From an uncultured Kiritimatiellota bacterium (GTDB lineage: Bacteria > Verrucomicrobiota > Kiritimatiellia > RFP12 > UBA1067): a stretch of 64,000 nt of DNA. The DNA lies in assembly GCA_934635225.1 (NCBI GenBank), contig CAKTYZ010000008.1, positions 1-64,000 on the forward strand. The letters are read 5' to 3'. Each line of letters opens with the position of its first letter. Position 1 is the first letter of the stretch. Positions 56,297 to 64,000 of the stretch are shown here, piece after piece. The notes beneath the pieces were generated by a model. It was not told the origin of the DNA, made no database searches, and saw only the letters and a program-made list of their open reading frames with translations. A program made the position numbers and the translations under genes.

Positions 56297-58948
56297 ATGA
56301 AACTTGTCGAATTTGTGCCGCCTGTGAAGCACCCGCTCTGGAAGCCCTGCCGCCAGACGGGCTTCAAAGGACTTCGCGTCGCGTCCCGTAGTCTGGCACT
56401 GCTTGTTCTCCTTTTTGCAGTTGGTTGCGGCCGTGCGCTTCCGCCGGTCGTCGGTCCTCTGCCCTGCCTCGAAGAGATGACGGACCTTGCGACGGACACG
56501 GGGATTCTCGTGCGGTCGAAAGGAGGTCTCTTCACGCATTGGGGCGGCAGTGCGGGCGCCAGACCCGTCTCGGCCCCAACGGCCGTCTGGGTCGAGACGG
56601 ACATGGTGACCAACGGCCTTGCCGTGCTGACGCTGGCGGAGAACAAGGGCCATCGTCCCTCGAATTTCTTTGTCTCCACGAGCCGCTGGGAACGGGTCAC
56701 GCGCTTTAATCCCACCGTACCGGCCGGCAGGGAGGTCAAGTTCTGCCATGTGAAGTTCGTCGCAGAGAAGCCGTTTGACGAGCGGCGGCTCCATGTCCTC
56801 TCCGTCACGGGCGAAGTGCCGGAGACGGCGGCTGGCGCCTGCAAGGTCGATGTCGAGACAGGCCACGACGTGCGGACCGTCTACGACGGCGACCTGGCCC
56901 CGGCCGTGACGTTGGCGAACGCCGCGCCGCAGGCGCTGGCGTGGACAGGCGAGATCCGCCTCGCAGACGCCTTCGGGCGCGAGGTGAAGATGCCCGTGGA
57001 CGTGACGGTCCCGAGTCAGGGCCGCGCGCGGATCCCCGTCCCGTGGCCGCTGCCGGCGCGCGGCTGGTGGGGCGTGACGGCGTCAATCGCCGGGGCGGAC
57101 GGCTCGTCGGCGACGTCGACGGCCTCCTTCGCCTGGCTTGACCGGCACGACGTGACGCCGCCGCTCGCGCCCGGCAAGTTCCGCATCGGTCTCCAGTGGC
57201 ACAACGGACGCCTGACGGACCGTCTCGTCGGTCGGACGCTGGACGCGGTCGTCCGCTGCGGCGCCAAGCTGGTGCGCACGGGCCTCGGCTCGCGCCGCTA
57301 CGTCCACAAGGGGCCGGGCCAGTACGACTGGGCGAAGACGGACGAGCTTGTCGCGGCCCTGTCGGCGCGTGGCCTGGACGTGAACGCGAGCGTCTGGAGC
57401 ACGCCGCCGTGGGCCGAGTCGGACATCTGCCGAATCTGCCGTCACCCGGAGCATCCGCTCGTCTCGAAAGCCCAGGCGCGCATCTGCGGCATCCCGACGG
57501 ATCTCGCGCTCTGCGAAGCGTACTACGCCGCGCTGGCCGCGCGCTATGGCGAGCGAATCGCCTACTACGAGATCGGCAACGAATGGGATCTCTACAATTT
57601 CTATCCGGGAACGATTGAGGATGCCGTGACGATCCTGAAGACGTGCTACACGGGCCTCAAGCGTGGCAATCCCCGTTGCGTTGTCACGCCGTGCGGCTGG
57701 GCGTTGCCTGATGCGGGCGGACGCGACCATCGCTTGGCGAAGCGATTCGTCAACTACGGCATTCAGGATCGTCTGCTCACCGAGGCGAAGGGCTTCTATG
57801 ATGTCCATGCGGTTCATCTGCATGGCGGGTTTGCGAGTTTTCGCGAACAGGTGATCGACAAGCTGCTCCCGAACCGTCGCCGACTGGGCGTGACCGTGCC
57901 GTGGTATGCGAACGAGACGGCATCGTCGTGCGTGTTCGGCAATGAGGTCTCCGTGGCGGAAGACGTCTGGAAGAAGGTGCTGTTCGCGTGGGCTTACGGC
58001 GCGCGCGACTTCAGCTGGTACAACCTGCGCGCGACAGGCTGGGATCCGAAAGACTCCGAACAGGGCTACGGCATCATCACGCCCGACTTCAAACCTCGTC
58101 CGGCCTACGCGGCGTTCTCCGCCCTGACGGCGGTCTTTTCGGGACTTGACTTCGTTCGGATTGTCCGTAGCGAAAAGGAGGGTTTGGAGCTTTATGTCTT
58201 TTCGGACGACCGTGCCGATTCGCGCGGACTCGTCCTGTCCGGCTGGCGGAACCGTAGCGGCGACCGAGGCGTCGTGCGCGTCCGCACGGACGCGCCGTGC
58301 GCCGTGGCCGTCGACATGATGGGCAATCGGACGGAACTTCCCGTTGAGGACGGCACCGTGGCGTGGCGCGTCACGGATAAGCCACAGGCGCTTGTCCTCG
58401 TCGGCGCGACGGAAGCGACGCCGCGAGAGGAAGACTTGGCCGTTGTCGACGAGACGGCATACGTGACGGTCGGGACGGGTGACGTGCGTTCGCGTCCGCC
58501 GGACTACGTGGCCGCGTCCGCCGCACAGGTTGACTGTCCGTATGACGCGAACCCGGCGACGGCCGACCGCACATGGAAGGGGCCGGATGACTGTTCGCTC
58601 CGCGCGTGGCTGTCGGACGCGCCCGACGGGTTCAAGGTTCATGCGGAAGTCACGGATGACCGCTTGGCGGAGGGCGATTGCCTGAAGATCGAACTGAAAT
58701 ACGGCGCAAAAACCGTGGAGCGGACCGTGTACGCGGCGGAAGCCCGGCGTCAAGGGGCGAAGACAATCTATGACGTCTGCTTTTCGGATGGGTGGCCGAC
58801 GGCCCTTGCCCTGCGCGCCGAGGATGACGACGGCGCGGGCTTTGACCTTTGGATCGGAACGAGAAAATTTCTTCACATTTGGCCGTCTTCGGAAAACGGC
58901 AAACAAAAACAAGAAAGGGCATCACGTCATGAGTCTGAGAAACATTGA
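56297..58948 (+). CDS. Clan GH-A glycoside hydrolase lipoprotein with an unusual N-terminal extension
   Basis: An 883-residue protein starting one base after the SDR stop. Residues 1-28 (MKLVEFVPPVKHPLWKPCRQ and onward) are soluble-looking and precede a lipoprotein signal LALLVLLFAVGC. The extension resembles the start of a mannonate dehydratase, so a deletion may have fused two genes. Beta domains follow to about residue 290, then a TIM barrel of GH39/GH5 type: KFRIGLQWHNGRL, AYYEIGNEWDLYNF with acid/base Glu, VTVPWYANETASS with nucleophile-like Glu, and DFSWYNLRATGWDPKDSEQG. The C-terminal ~130 residues form another beta domain. Its 3' end overlaps the next gene by 20 bases. Confidence 0.65.
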   Translation: MKLVEFVPPVKHPLWKPCRQTGFKGLRVASRSLALLVLLFAVGCGRALPPVVGPLPCLEEMTDLATDTGILVRSKGGLFTHWGGSAGARPVSAPTAVWVETDMVTNGLAVLTLAENKGHRPSNFFVSTSRWERVTRFNPTVPAGREVKFCHVKFVAEKPFDERRLHVLSVTGEVPETAAGACKVDVETGHDVRTVYDGDLAPAVTLANAAPQALAWTGEIRLADAFGREVKMPVDVTVPSQGRARIPVPWPLPARGWWGVTASIAGADGSSATSTASFAWLDRHDVTPPLAPGKFRIGLQWHNGRLTDRLVGRTLDAVVRCGAKLVRTGLGSRRYVHKGPGQYDWAKTDELVAALSARGLDVNASVWSTPPWAESDICRICRHPEHPLVSKAQARICGIPTDLALCEAYYAALAARYGERIAYYEIGNEWDLYNFYPGTIEDAVTILKTCYTGLKRGNPRCVVTPCGWALPDAGGRDHRLAKRFVNYGIQDRLLTEAKGFYDVHAVHLHGGFASFREQVIDKLLPNRRRLGVTVPWYANETASSCVFGNEVSVAEDVWKKVLFAWAYGARDFSWYNLRATGWDPKDSEQGYGIITPDFKPRPAYAAFSALTAVFSGLDFVRIVRSEKEGLELYVFSDDRADSRGLVLSGWRNRSGDRGVVRVRTDAPCAVAVDMMGNRTELPVEDGTVAWRVTDKPQALVLVGATEATPREEDLAVVDETAYVTVGTGDVRSRPPDYVAASAAQVDCPYDANPATADRTWKGPDDCSLRAWLSDAPDGFKVHAEVTDDRLAEGDCLKIELKYGAKTVERTVYAAEARRQGAKTIYDVCFSDGWPTALALRAEDDDGAGFDLWIGTRKFLHIWPSSENGKQKQERASRHESEKH

Positions 58949-61412
58949 AATCCTTGTCGCATCAATCGCCTCCTTCGTGGGCGCGGACACGGCCTCGGCC
59001 TGGGAGTATTCGTATTGGGATGCAGCCGGTTCGGGGAACTGGTCGGATGCGACGCGCTGGACGAACGGCAAGCTTCCGTCCGAGACGGGGAACGTCAACA
59101 TCAAGGACGCGGAGGCGTTTGCGACAGATGCGGATTTCGGCCTGATGACAGGGCTGACGCGCATTCGGCTGTCGGGCGCGTCCGTTTCGCTCGACCTGCG
59201 GTTTGACGAGGATCACACGGGCTCCTTCAATTCGCTTCAGCTTGAAAACAGACAGTCCAAGACGAAGGCGACGGTCTACAAGTCCGGCGTCGGCGTCTTT
59301 TCGCACACGAGCGGACTCAACGGATTCTACTTTGACGCCTACTGCGTGACGAACGGCGAGCTGCGGCTGGGCTTTGTCGAAAGCCAGACGAACATGACCT
59401 ACGGCGCATTCGCGCCCGGACGCCTCGTCTTCGAGCGAAACGCCGACATCGCCGTCAGGGGGCTGTCCGGCGACGGCGCGATCAGTGCCGCCTATCCGCG
59501 CACGGTCTCCCTGTGGGGCAATGCGGCTGACACAGGCGCGGACGGGACGCCGTTCGTCTTTTCGGGAACGCTGGGCGCGAACATGAACGTGTCCGTCTGC
59601 GGCGGTCGCCACCATTTCACCGGCTCGACGGAGGCGAACCTGAAGATCGGCGTCAGGGGCGGCGAACTGGGCGTGGCGACGCTCGGACAGAAGGGCGAGG
59701 CGAGTTCGGTCGGCTCGTCTGCGTCGCTCGCGTTCGGCGACACGGGGACGTTGCTCTATCTCGGCACGGGCGAGACGACGGACAAGTCGCTTGTGCTTGA
59801 CGCGACATGCACCGCTACGACGATTGACGCGGGCGCGCACGGCGGCGTGACGTTCGCCGGGGCGTGGGATGCGTCAGCCGCGACGGCGGACGTGACGCTG
59901 ACGCTCGCGGGCTCCAACACGGCTGACTGCGTGCTGTCCGCCGATATCACGGGCGCGTCGGGACATCTCGCGCTTGAGAAGCGCGGCACGGGCACCTGGG
60001 ATCTTTCGGATTGTTCGCGCACCGCGTGGACGGGGCCGGTGCGGGTGGCGGAGGGCGTCCTCAAGGCGGCGTCGCTCGCGCCGCAGGGCGAGCCCTGCGC
60101 GCTCGGCACCGCGACCGACCTGGACGCCGGCGCGGCCTTGGAGCTGGGAACGCCAACCACGACCGGCGCGGTGGCGTACACGGGCACGGCGTATGCGCAG
60201 GTGCGAGGTCGCACGGTGACGGTCGCCGGCACGGGACGCCTGGTCGGGTCGGCGGCCGGCGGCGTCGTCAACTTCTTCGACGTGACGGCCGCCGGAGCGG
60301 CGGGCGGAACGCTGGAGCTGGACGGCTCCGGCGCGTTCGACGGCGTCAACGACGTCCGGTCCGGGGCCGGGCCCTTGGGGCTCGCGAAGGCCGGCGCGGG
60401 GACCTGGTCGCTGGGCGGCACGGTCGATGTCGTGCGAACGGACGTGAAGGAGGGGACTCTGGTCGTCAACAATGCGTCTGACCGCTATGCCTACTACCGC
60501 TTCACGGTGACAGAGCTCTGGGACGGCCGACGCCTGCAGATCGGCGAGTTCGCCCTTTTCGACGCGGACGGCGCACGCGTGAACGCGAACCTGGTCGTCG
60601 CCGACGAGAACGGCAAGCCGTATGCGCTGAATCCGGGCGAGGCGCAGGACGACGGCGCGTTCGAATACAGGAACACCTCGCTGGCCAACCTGTTCGACGA
60701 GACGGCGGGAAATAGATTCATCGACGGGTACTGCGCGAAGGCGCCGTCGCGGACGGACCCGAAGACCTGGCAGGTCTTCACGCTGCGTTTGGCGGCGGAC
60801 GCGCGATCGGCGCGGTCCTATGACATTCAGGCCAGCCAGGGCTACAATCCCGACAAGCAGCCGGGCGACGCCTGGAACGCCAACCACATGTGCAACTTCG
60901 AGGTGCGTGGGTGGCGTGTCGAGGCGAGCGTCGATGGGCGCAGTTGGACCCTGCTCGACGAGCAGTATCTGGACGAGCCGTCGTTGTCGGGAACGGGCCG
61001 CCGATGGTACGCGGTCGACGCGACGGATGCGGACCGGAGCAAGCAGCCGGGCTATCTCTTCGGAAACGCGCTTCCGCCGTCCCCCGCAGTGTCACTGGGC
61101 GTGGTCTCCGTCGCGGGAGGTGCGCGTCTCGTGGCGGACGCGCCAGTCGAGATCGCGGCCTTGCGCATTGACGCGACCTCGGCCGGTAGCCTGAGCAACG
61201 TCACGTTTGCGACGGACGGCACGTTGGATGTGACGGCCTTCGACGGCCAGACGGAGACCTTGCCGCTGGTGTTTTCCGCCGGCACGGATTTTGCGCCACT
61301 CAAAGGCTGGACGCTCAAGGTCGACGGGCAAGAGACGCGGAAATGGGTGGTCCACGTCGCGGGCGGACGGCTCACGCTGTTGCGGCGGGGCAGCCTGCTG
61401 ATCGTCCGCTGA
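58929..61412 (+). CDS. Large secreted autotransporter-like beta-strand protein with a discoidin-like domain and RG-x5-R end
   Basis: The ATG at 58929 follows AAAGGG and gives 827 residues. After a signal peptide (IEILVASIASFVGADTASA), YWDAAGSGNWSDATRWTNGK marks a beta-strand-repeat protein; Gly/Thr/Ala-rich strands continue to ~residue 510 (LEKRGTGTWDLS, LAKAGAGTWSLGG are autotransporter-associated strand motifs). Residues ~515-700 look like an F5/8 type C (discoidin) binding domain (YAYYRFTVTELWDGRRLQIG, GWRVEASVDGRSWTLLDEQ). The C-terminus LTLLRRGSLLIVR has the Arg-Gly-x5-Arg ending. It is probably a surface-displayed glycan-binding protein. It overlaps the preceding hydrolase by 20 bases. 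Confidence 0.75.
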   Translation: MSLRNIEILVASIASFVGADTASAWEYSYWDAAGSGNWSDATRWTNGKLPSETGNVNIKDAEAFATDADFGLMTGLTRIRLSGASVSLDLRFDEDHTGSFNSLQLENRQSKTKATVYKSGVGVFSHTSGLNGFYFDAYCVTNGELRLGFVESQTNMTYGAFAPGRLVFERNADIAVRGLSGDGAISAAYPRTVSLWGNAADTGADGTPFVFSGTLGANMNVSVCGGRHHFTGSTEANLKIGVRGGELGVATLGQKGEASSVGSSASLAFGDTGTLLYLGTGETTDKSLVLDATCTATTIDAGAHGGVTFAGAWDASAATADVTLTLAGSNTADCVLSADITGASGHLALEKRGTGTWDLSDCSRTAWTGPVRVAEGVLKAASLAPQGEPCALGTATDLDAGAALELGTPTTTGAVAYTGTAYAQVRGRTVTVAGTGRLVGSAAGGVVNFFDVTAAGAAGGTLELDGSGAFDGVNDVRSGAGPLGLAKAGAGTWSLGGTVDVVRTDVKEGTLVVNNASDRYAYYRFTVTELWDGRRLQIGEFALFDADGARVNANLVVADENGKPYALNPGEAQDDGAFEYRNTSLANLFDETAGNRFIDGYCAKAPSRTDPKTWQVFTLRLAADARSARSYDIQASQGYNPDKQPGDAWNANHMCNFEVRGWRVEASVDGRSWTLLDEQYLDEPSLSGTGRRWYAVDATDADRSKQPGYLFGNALPPSPAVSLGVVSVAGGARLVADAPVEIAALRIDATSAGSLSNVTFATDGTLDVTAFDGQTETLPLVFSAGTDFAPLKGWTLKVDGQETRKWVVHVAGGRLTLLRRGSLLIVR

Positions 61413-61443
61413 ACGCGCGGCGCAAGGGGAAAGGAAGATGGCG

Positions 61444-63738
61444 ATGAGTCGATTGGTTTGCGGTGCGCTTGCCGTCCTGACGGCGGCCACGTGCGCGGCT
61501 GAACGGCAGGGCCCCTTTGGAGAGGGTGCGCCGAAGATGGAGATCGACGGCGTGCGGCGCGCGCCGGACCGGTCGGAGACGGCGGACGGGGTTCGGACCT
61601 GGCATTTCGGCCCGGTCACGTGGACATGGCGGACGCGACGCGACGGCGACTGGACATTCGTGGCGTCCGAGATCGCCAATCACGGCGCGCGCGACGTGAA
61701 GCTCGGTCGTTGCGACATCCTCGACGCGCAAGCCGGCGTCCTCGCCGGACGGCCCGGCGTGCGATTTCTCGACCTCCAGCGGCTCCAACTGCGCCAGCGC
61801 ACGGTACGCGCCGTCAGCGACCCGAAGGCCGCGCGCGACATCCCGATCCACGTCCAGTTCGCCGAGCCTGACGGTTCGTTCGCGCTGCAGTTCGGCTTCA
61901 CCACGTTCACGACGTTGGAGACCTCCTGCCACTGGTCGGGCACGGGCGGCGTCGCGCGCGTCCGCGCCTCCGGCGCCTTCGAGGACTGGACGTTGAAGGC
62001 GGGCGCGGCGACGCCGTTCGAGGAGTTCGCCTATGCCGTCGGCCGCGATCCGCACGCGCAGCTCGTCCGCTGGGCGACGCGCGTGGCGGAGAACTACCGC
62101 CCGCAGTTCATCCGCACGCCGCCGCTCGGGCTCTCGGGCGGCGCGTGGACCCATCTCGCGCAGGGCGGACCGGAAAACGCCGACGAGGCCAAGTTCAACA
62201 AGGCGGCGGCTCTGTCGAAGCTTCTGCCGGGCTACGGCTTCAGGTATTCCTGGATCAGCAACTCCAACATCCCCGGCGGCAATCCCGGAGACTGGAAGGG
62301 CTGGAACCTCGCGAACCATCCGCTCGGGCGCGACGGCACGGCGAAGCGGTACGCCGACATCGGCTGGGTCATGGGCTCGTGGGCGGGGCCGTTCATGCTG
62401 AGTTCGGGCCTGAAGGACATGACGGCGGAATTCTCGGACGCCCTCTACCGCAACGCGGACGGCACGCCCTGGGTCTTCAAGACGGCCTGGTCGCACGGCG
62501 ACGCCGGCCGTCTGCCGCGCGCCAAGCGGCCGGCGATCTACGCGCTCGACCCGTCTGTCCCGAAAGTCGTCGCGAAGCTGGCGGACGACTTCGCCTACCT
62601 GCGCGCGCACGGCGTGCGCTACTACATGCTCGACTTCCTGCAGACGGGCCTGGCCTATGGCGGCGTCGGGCCGGACGCGCCGCGCTTCTCCGGTGCGGAC
62701 GGCTCGCGCAGTCGCGTCGAGGCGTTTTGCCGGGCCATGCAGACGATTCGCGCGGCGGCAGGGCCGGACACCTATCTTCTGGGCTGTTCGGGCCCGACGT
62801 TCTGCTGCGTGGGGACGGTCGATGGCGTGCGGACCGCCGGCGACCTTGGCGAGGGACGGAACATCCATCCGGACGCGTTCTTCTATCCGGCGAGTTTCGC
62901 GATCAACCGGATCGGCTTCTGGACGGGGCCCGAACGGTCGCTCTACAACACGGCGACCTACTACACGCACGGACGGCTTTTCAACAACGACCTCGGCAAT
63001 GTGCTGACGGTTGGCGAGCCGTTGCCGCTCGAGCATGCCCGCGTCAGCGCGGCGATCCACGCCTTTGCGGGCGCGTCGTCCATGTTCGGAGACGACCCGC
63101 GCGACATCACGCCCGAGCGACTGGCGCTCGTGACGGCGACCTTCCCGCGCGAAGGCACCCCCGCCGTCCCGGAGGACCTCTTCACGGGCGAGCCGGGCGA
63201 GCCGCCGTCCGTCCTGCGGTACGATTTCGCGGACGCGAGCGTCTTTGCCGTCGTCAACATGGGCCCGTCGCCGATTCGGCGGACGCTGCGCCGCAGGGGA
63301 GTCTTCGTCCTCTTCGACTATTTTGACGCGCGGATGCGCAACCGGCACCGCGACGAAGTCGCCGTCACGGTGCCGCCCGAATCCGTCCGAATCTACCGTC
63401 TGGTCGATTGCCGCAAGACGCCGCAGGTGATCGGCACGTCGAGCGCGTTCACGGGGCGCGATGCCGCCGGCGCGTGGGACGCGGCGTCCGGGACGCTCGC
63501 CGTGACGGTGAGGCGGCCGCGGCGCGAGCGCGGCGTCGTCTACCTCTTCGCGCCGCCCGGCTGGCATCTCGCGGACACCCGCCAGGGGCGGATCGGCAAG
63601 GACGTCAACACCGAGGAGCTTGTCGTCGCCGTTCCGTTCGAGACGGACGACACGGGAGTCTGGGAGAGGCGAATCCTCTTTGAACGTCATGCGCTGAAGG
63701 AGTCCGACGTCCGCAACGAGGCGGATCGCTTCGGCTGA
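61444..63738 (+). CDS. Secreted GH36/clan GH-D-like alpha-galactosidase-type hydrolase
   Basis: The ATG at 61444 is preferred because AAGGA lies 8 bases before it; an ATG at 61438 is in frame. The 764-residue product has a signal peptide (MSRLVCGALAVLTAATCAAE). The N-terminal beta domain reaches ~residue 215. The barrel contains RYSWISNSNIPGGNPGDWKG, HGVRYYMLDFLQTG with a nucleophile-like Asp, GPDTYLLGCSGPTFCCVGTV, and GVRTAGDLGEGRNI with a second acid. These positions fit clan GH-D (GH27/31/36). The C-terminal part is beta-rich. Exact family and substrate are uncertain. It belongs to the hexuronate operon's run of secreted enzymes. Confidence 0.62.
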   Translation: MSRLVCGALAVLTAATCAAERQGPFGEGAPKMEIDGVRRAPDRSETADGVRTWHFGPVTWTWRTRRDGDWTFVASEIANHGARDVKLGRCDILDAQAGVLAGRPGVRFLDLQRLQLRQRTVRAVSDPKAARDIPIHVQFAEPDGSFALQFGFTTFTTLETSCHWSGTGGVARVRASGAFEDWTLKAGAATPFEEFAYAVGRDPHAQLVRWATRVAENYRPQFIRTPPLGLSGGAWTHLAQGGPENADEAKFNKAAALSKLLPGYGFRYSWISNSNIPGGNPGDWKGWNLANHPLGRDGTAKRYADIGWVMGSWAGPFMLSSGLKDMTAEFSDALYRNADGTPWVFKTAWSHGDAGRLPRAKRPAIYALDPSVPKVVAKLADDFAYLRAHGVRYYMLDFLQTGLAYGGVGPDAPRFSGADGSRSRVEAFCRAMQTIRAAAGPDTYLLGCSGPTFCCVGTVDGVRTAGDLGEGRNIHPDAFFYPASFAINRIGFWTGPERSLYNTATYYTHGRLFNNDLGNVLTVGEPLPLEHARVSAAIHAFAGASSMFGDDPRDITPERLALVTATFPREGTPAVPEDLFTGEPGEPPSVLRYDFADASVFAVVNMGPSPIRRTLRRRGVFVLFDYFDARMRNRHRDEVAVTVPPESVRIYRLVDCRKTPQVIGTSSAFTGRDAAGAWDAASGTLAVTVRRPRRERGVVYLFAPPGWHLADTRQGRIGKDVNTEELVVAVPFETDDTGVWERRILFERHALKESDVRNEADRFG

Positions 63739-63757
63739 AAAAAACGAAAGGATCGTG

Positions 63758-64000
63758 ATGAAAAGAACTCTCATGCTGATTGTCCAGACGGTCGTCTTGA
63801 AGACGGCGTTTGCTGGCATCGACCTTGCGCCGATCAAGACGGGGCACGACCGCAATCAAAGTCCGTTGTGCGTCGAGCTGTCGCGCCTCGGCACGCTTCG
63901 CCCGCGCACGGCGAACGAGATTCACGGGTCGAACTGGACGCTCGGCTGTGAATGCCTTGACCGAGACTTCACCGACTTCGGCGAATACAAGGACTACATC
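63758..64000 (+). CDS. Secreted clan GH-A-like glycosidase, 5' part (runs off the window)
   Basis: The ATG at 63758 follows AAAGGA. The first 81 residues are a signal peptide (MKRTLMLIVQTVVLKTAFAG) and then LGTLRPRTANEIHGSNWTLGCE followed by CLDRDFTDFGEYKDYI. The RP-x-x-A-x-EI-x-x-SNW-x-LGCE pattern followed by DRD is characteristic of a group of clan GH-A hydrolases in gut and marine PVC bacteria, where it precedes the first barrel strand. Catalytic residues lie beyond the window end. It continues the operon starting at 52914. Confidence 0.6.
   Translation, partial: MKRTLMLIVQTVVLKTAFAGIDLAPIKTGHDRNQSPLCVELSRLGTLRPRTANEIHGSNWTLGCECLDRDFTDFGEYKDYI

Overview
The window is GC-rich, densely coded DNA from an uncultured-type member of the PVC group, most like an animal-gut Kiritimatiellota (RFP12-like); this assignment is an inference. 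It rests on the many secreted glycoside hydrolases, the SUMF1/FGE-fold surface proteins, a Tat-exported Gfo/Idh/MocA enzyme beside a DUF1080 protein, AraC regulators with a LacI-like sensor domain, His-type Thi4, and autotransporter-like beta-strand proteins. Almost all genes are on the + strand. Only ogt and one regulator are on the - strand. No rRNA, tRNA, CRISPR array, transposase, integrase or reverse transcriptase was seen.

Layout. 1-12.6 kb is a secreted carbohydrate-utilisation cluster: a TPR protein, sugar isomerase, GH-A hydrolase, FGE-fold protein, a DUF6259-like protein and two GH92 alpha-mannosidases, with repeats and GH92 debris between them. 12.7-15.6 kb holds an AAA-ATPase/PD-(D/E)XK protein and a frameshifted AraC/XylR-type regulator. 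15.7-30.3 kb is a second cluster: GH42-like, two FGE-fold proteins, GH78-like, GH2, GH92 and a GH20/beta-helix fusion. 30.3-34.2 kb has repeats, a poly-C tract, a beta-strand surface protein, an unknown secreted protein and a GH106 remnant. 34.2-37.2 kb is uxaA-uxaB and ogt.

37.3-51.6 kb is mostly housekeeping: TPP riboswitch-thi4-thiE, infC (apparent AUC start), pssA, xseB, a GHKL ATPase, fusA, a HydG-like gene, nadC, DUF1080/Gfo-Idh-MocA and coaX. 51.6-64 kb is a divergently controlled hexuronate locus: an AraC/XylR regulator opposite an operon of SSS symporter, UxaC-like isomerase, mannonate oxidoreductase and several secreted hydrolases.

How it fits together. Secreted exo-glycosidases (mannosidase, hexosaminidase, rhamnosidase-like, galactosidase/glucuronidase-like) would trim host or plant glycans; uronates enter by the symporter and pass through UxaC, the SDR oxidoreductase and UxaA/UxaB. 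Several pathway genes look shortened or cut (uxaB, uxaC, a GH106 start, a possible uxuA start), and GH92 fragments lie between genes, so the accessory part seems to be actively rearranging.

Most notable points: (1) four secreted proteins of very different size end in the same C-terminal signature, R-G-x-four hydrophobics-R-stop, a candidate undescribed sorting tag; (2) two of them are related tiny proteins sitting directly before FGE-fold surface proteins; (3) two long homopolymers (14 G, 13 C) sit at the 5' ends of surface-protein genes, as in phase-variable loci; (4) a recurrent TATAMT-ACGC promoter lies 6-10 bases before many starts, implying leaderless mRNAs.
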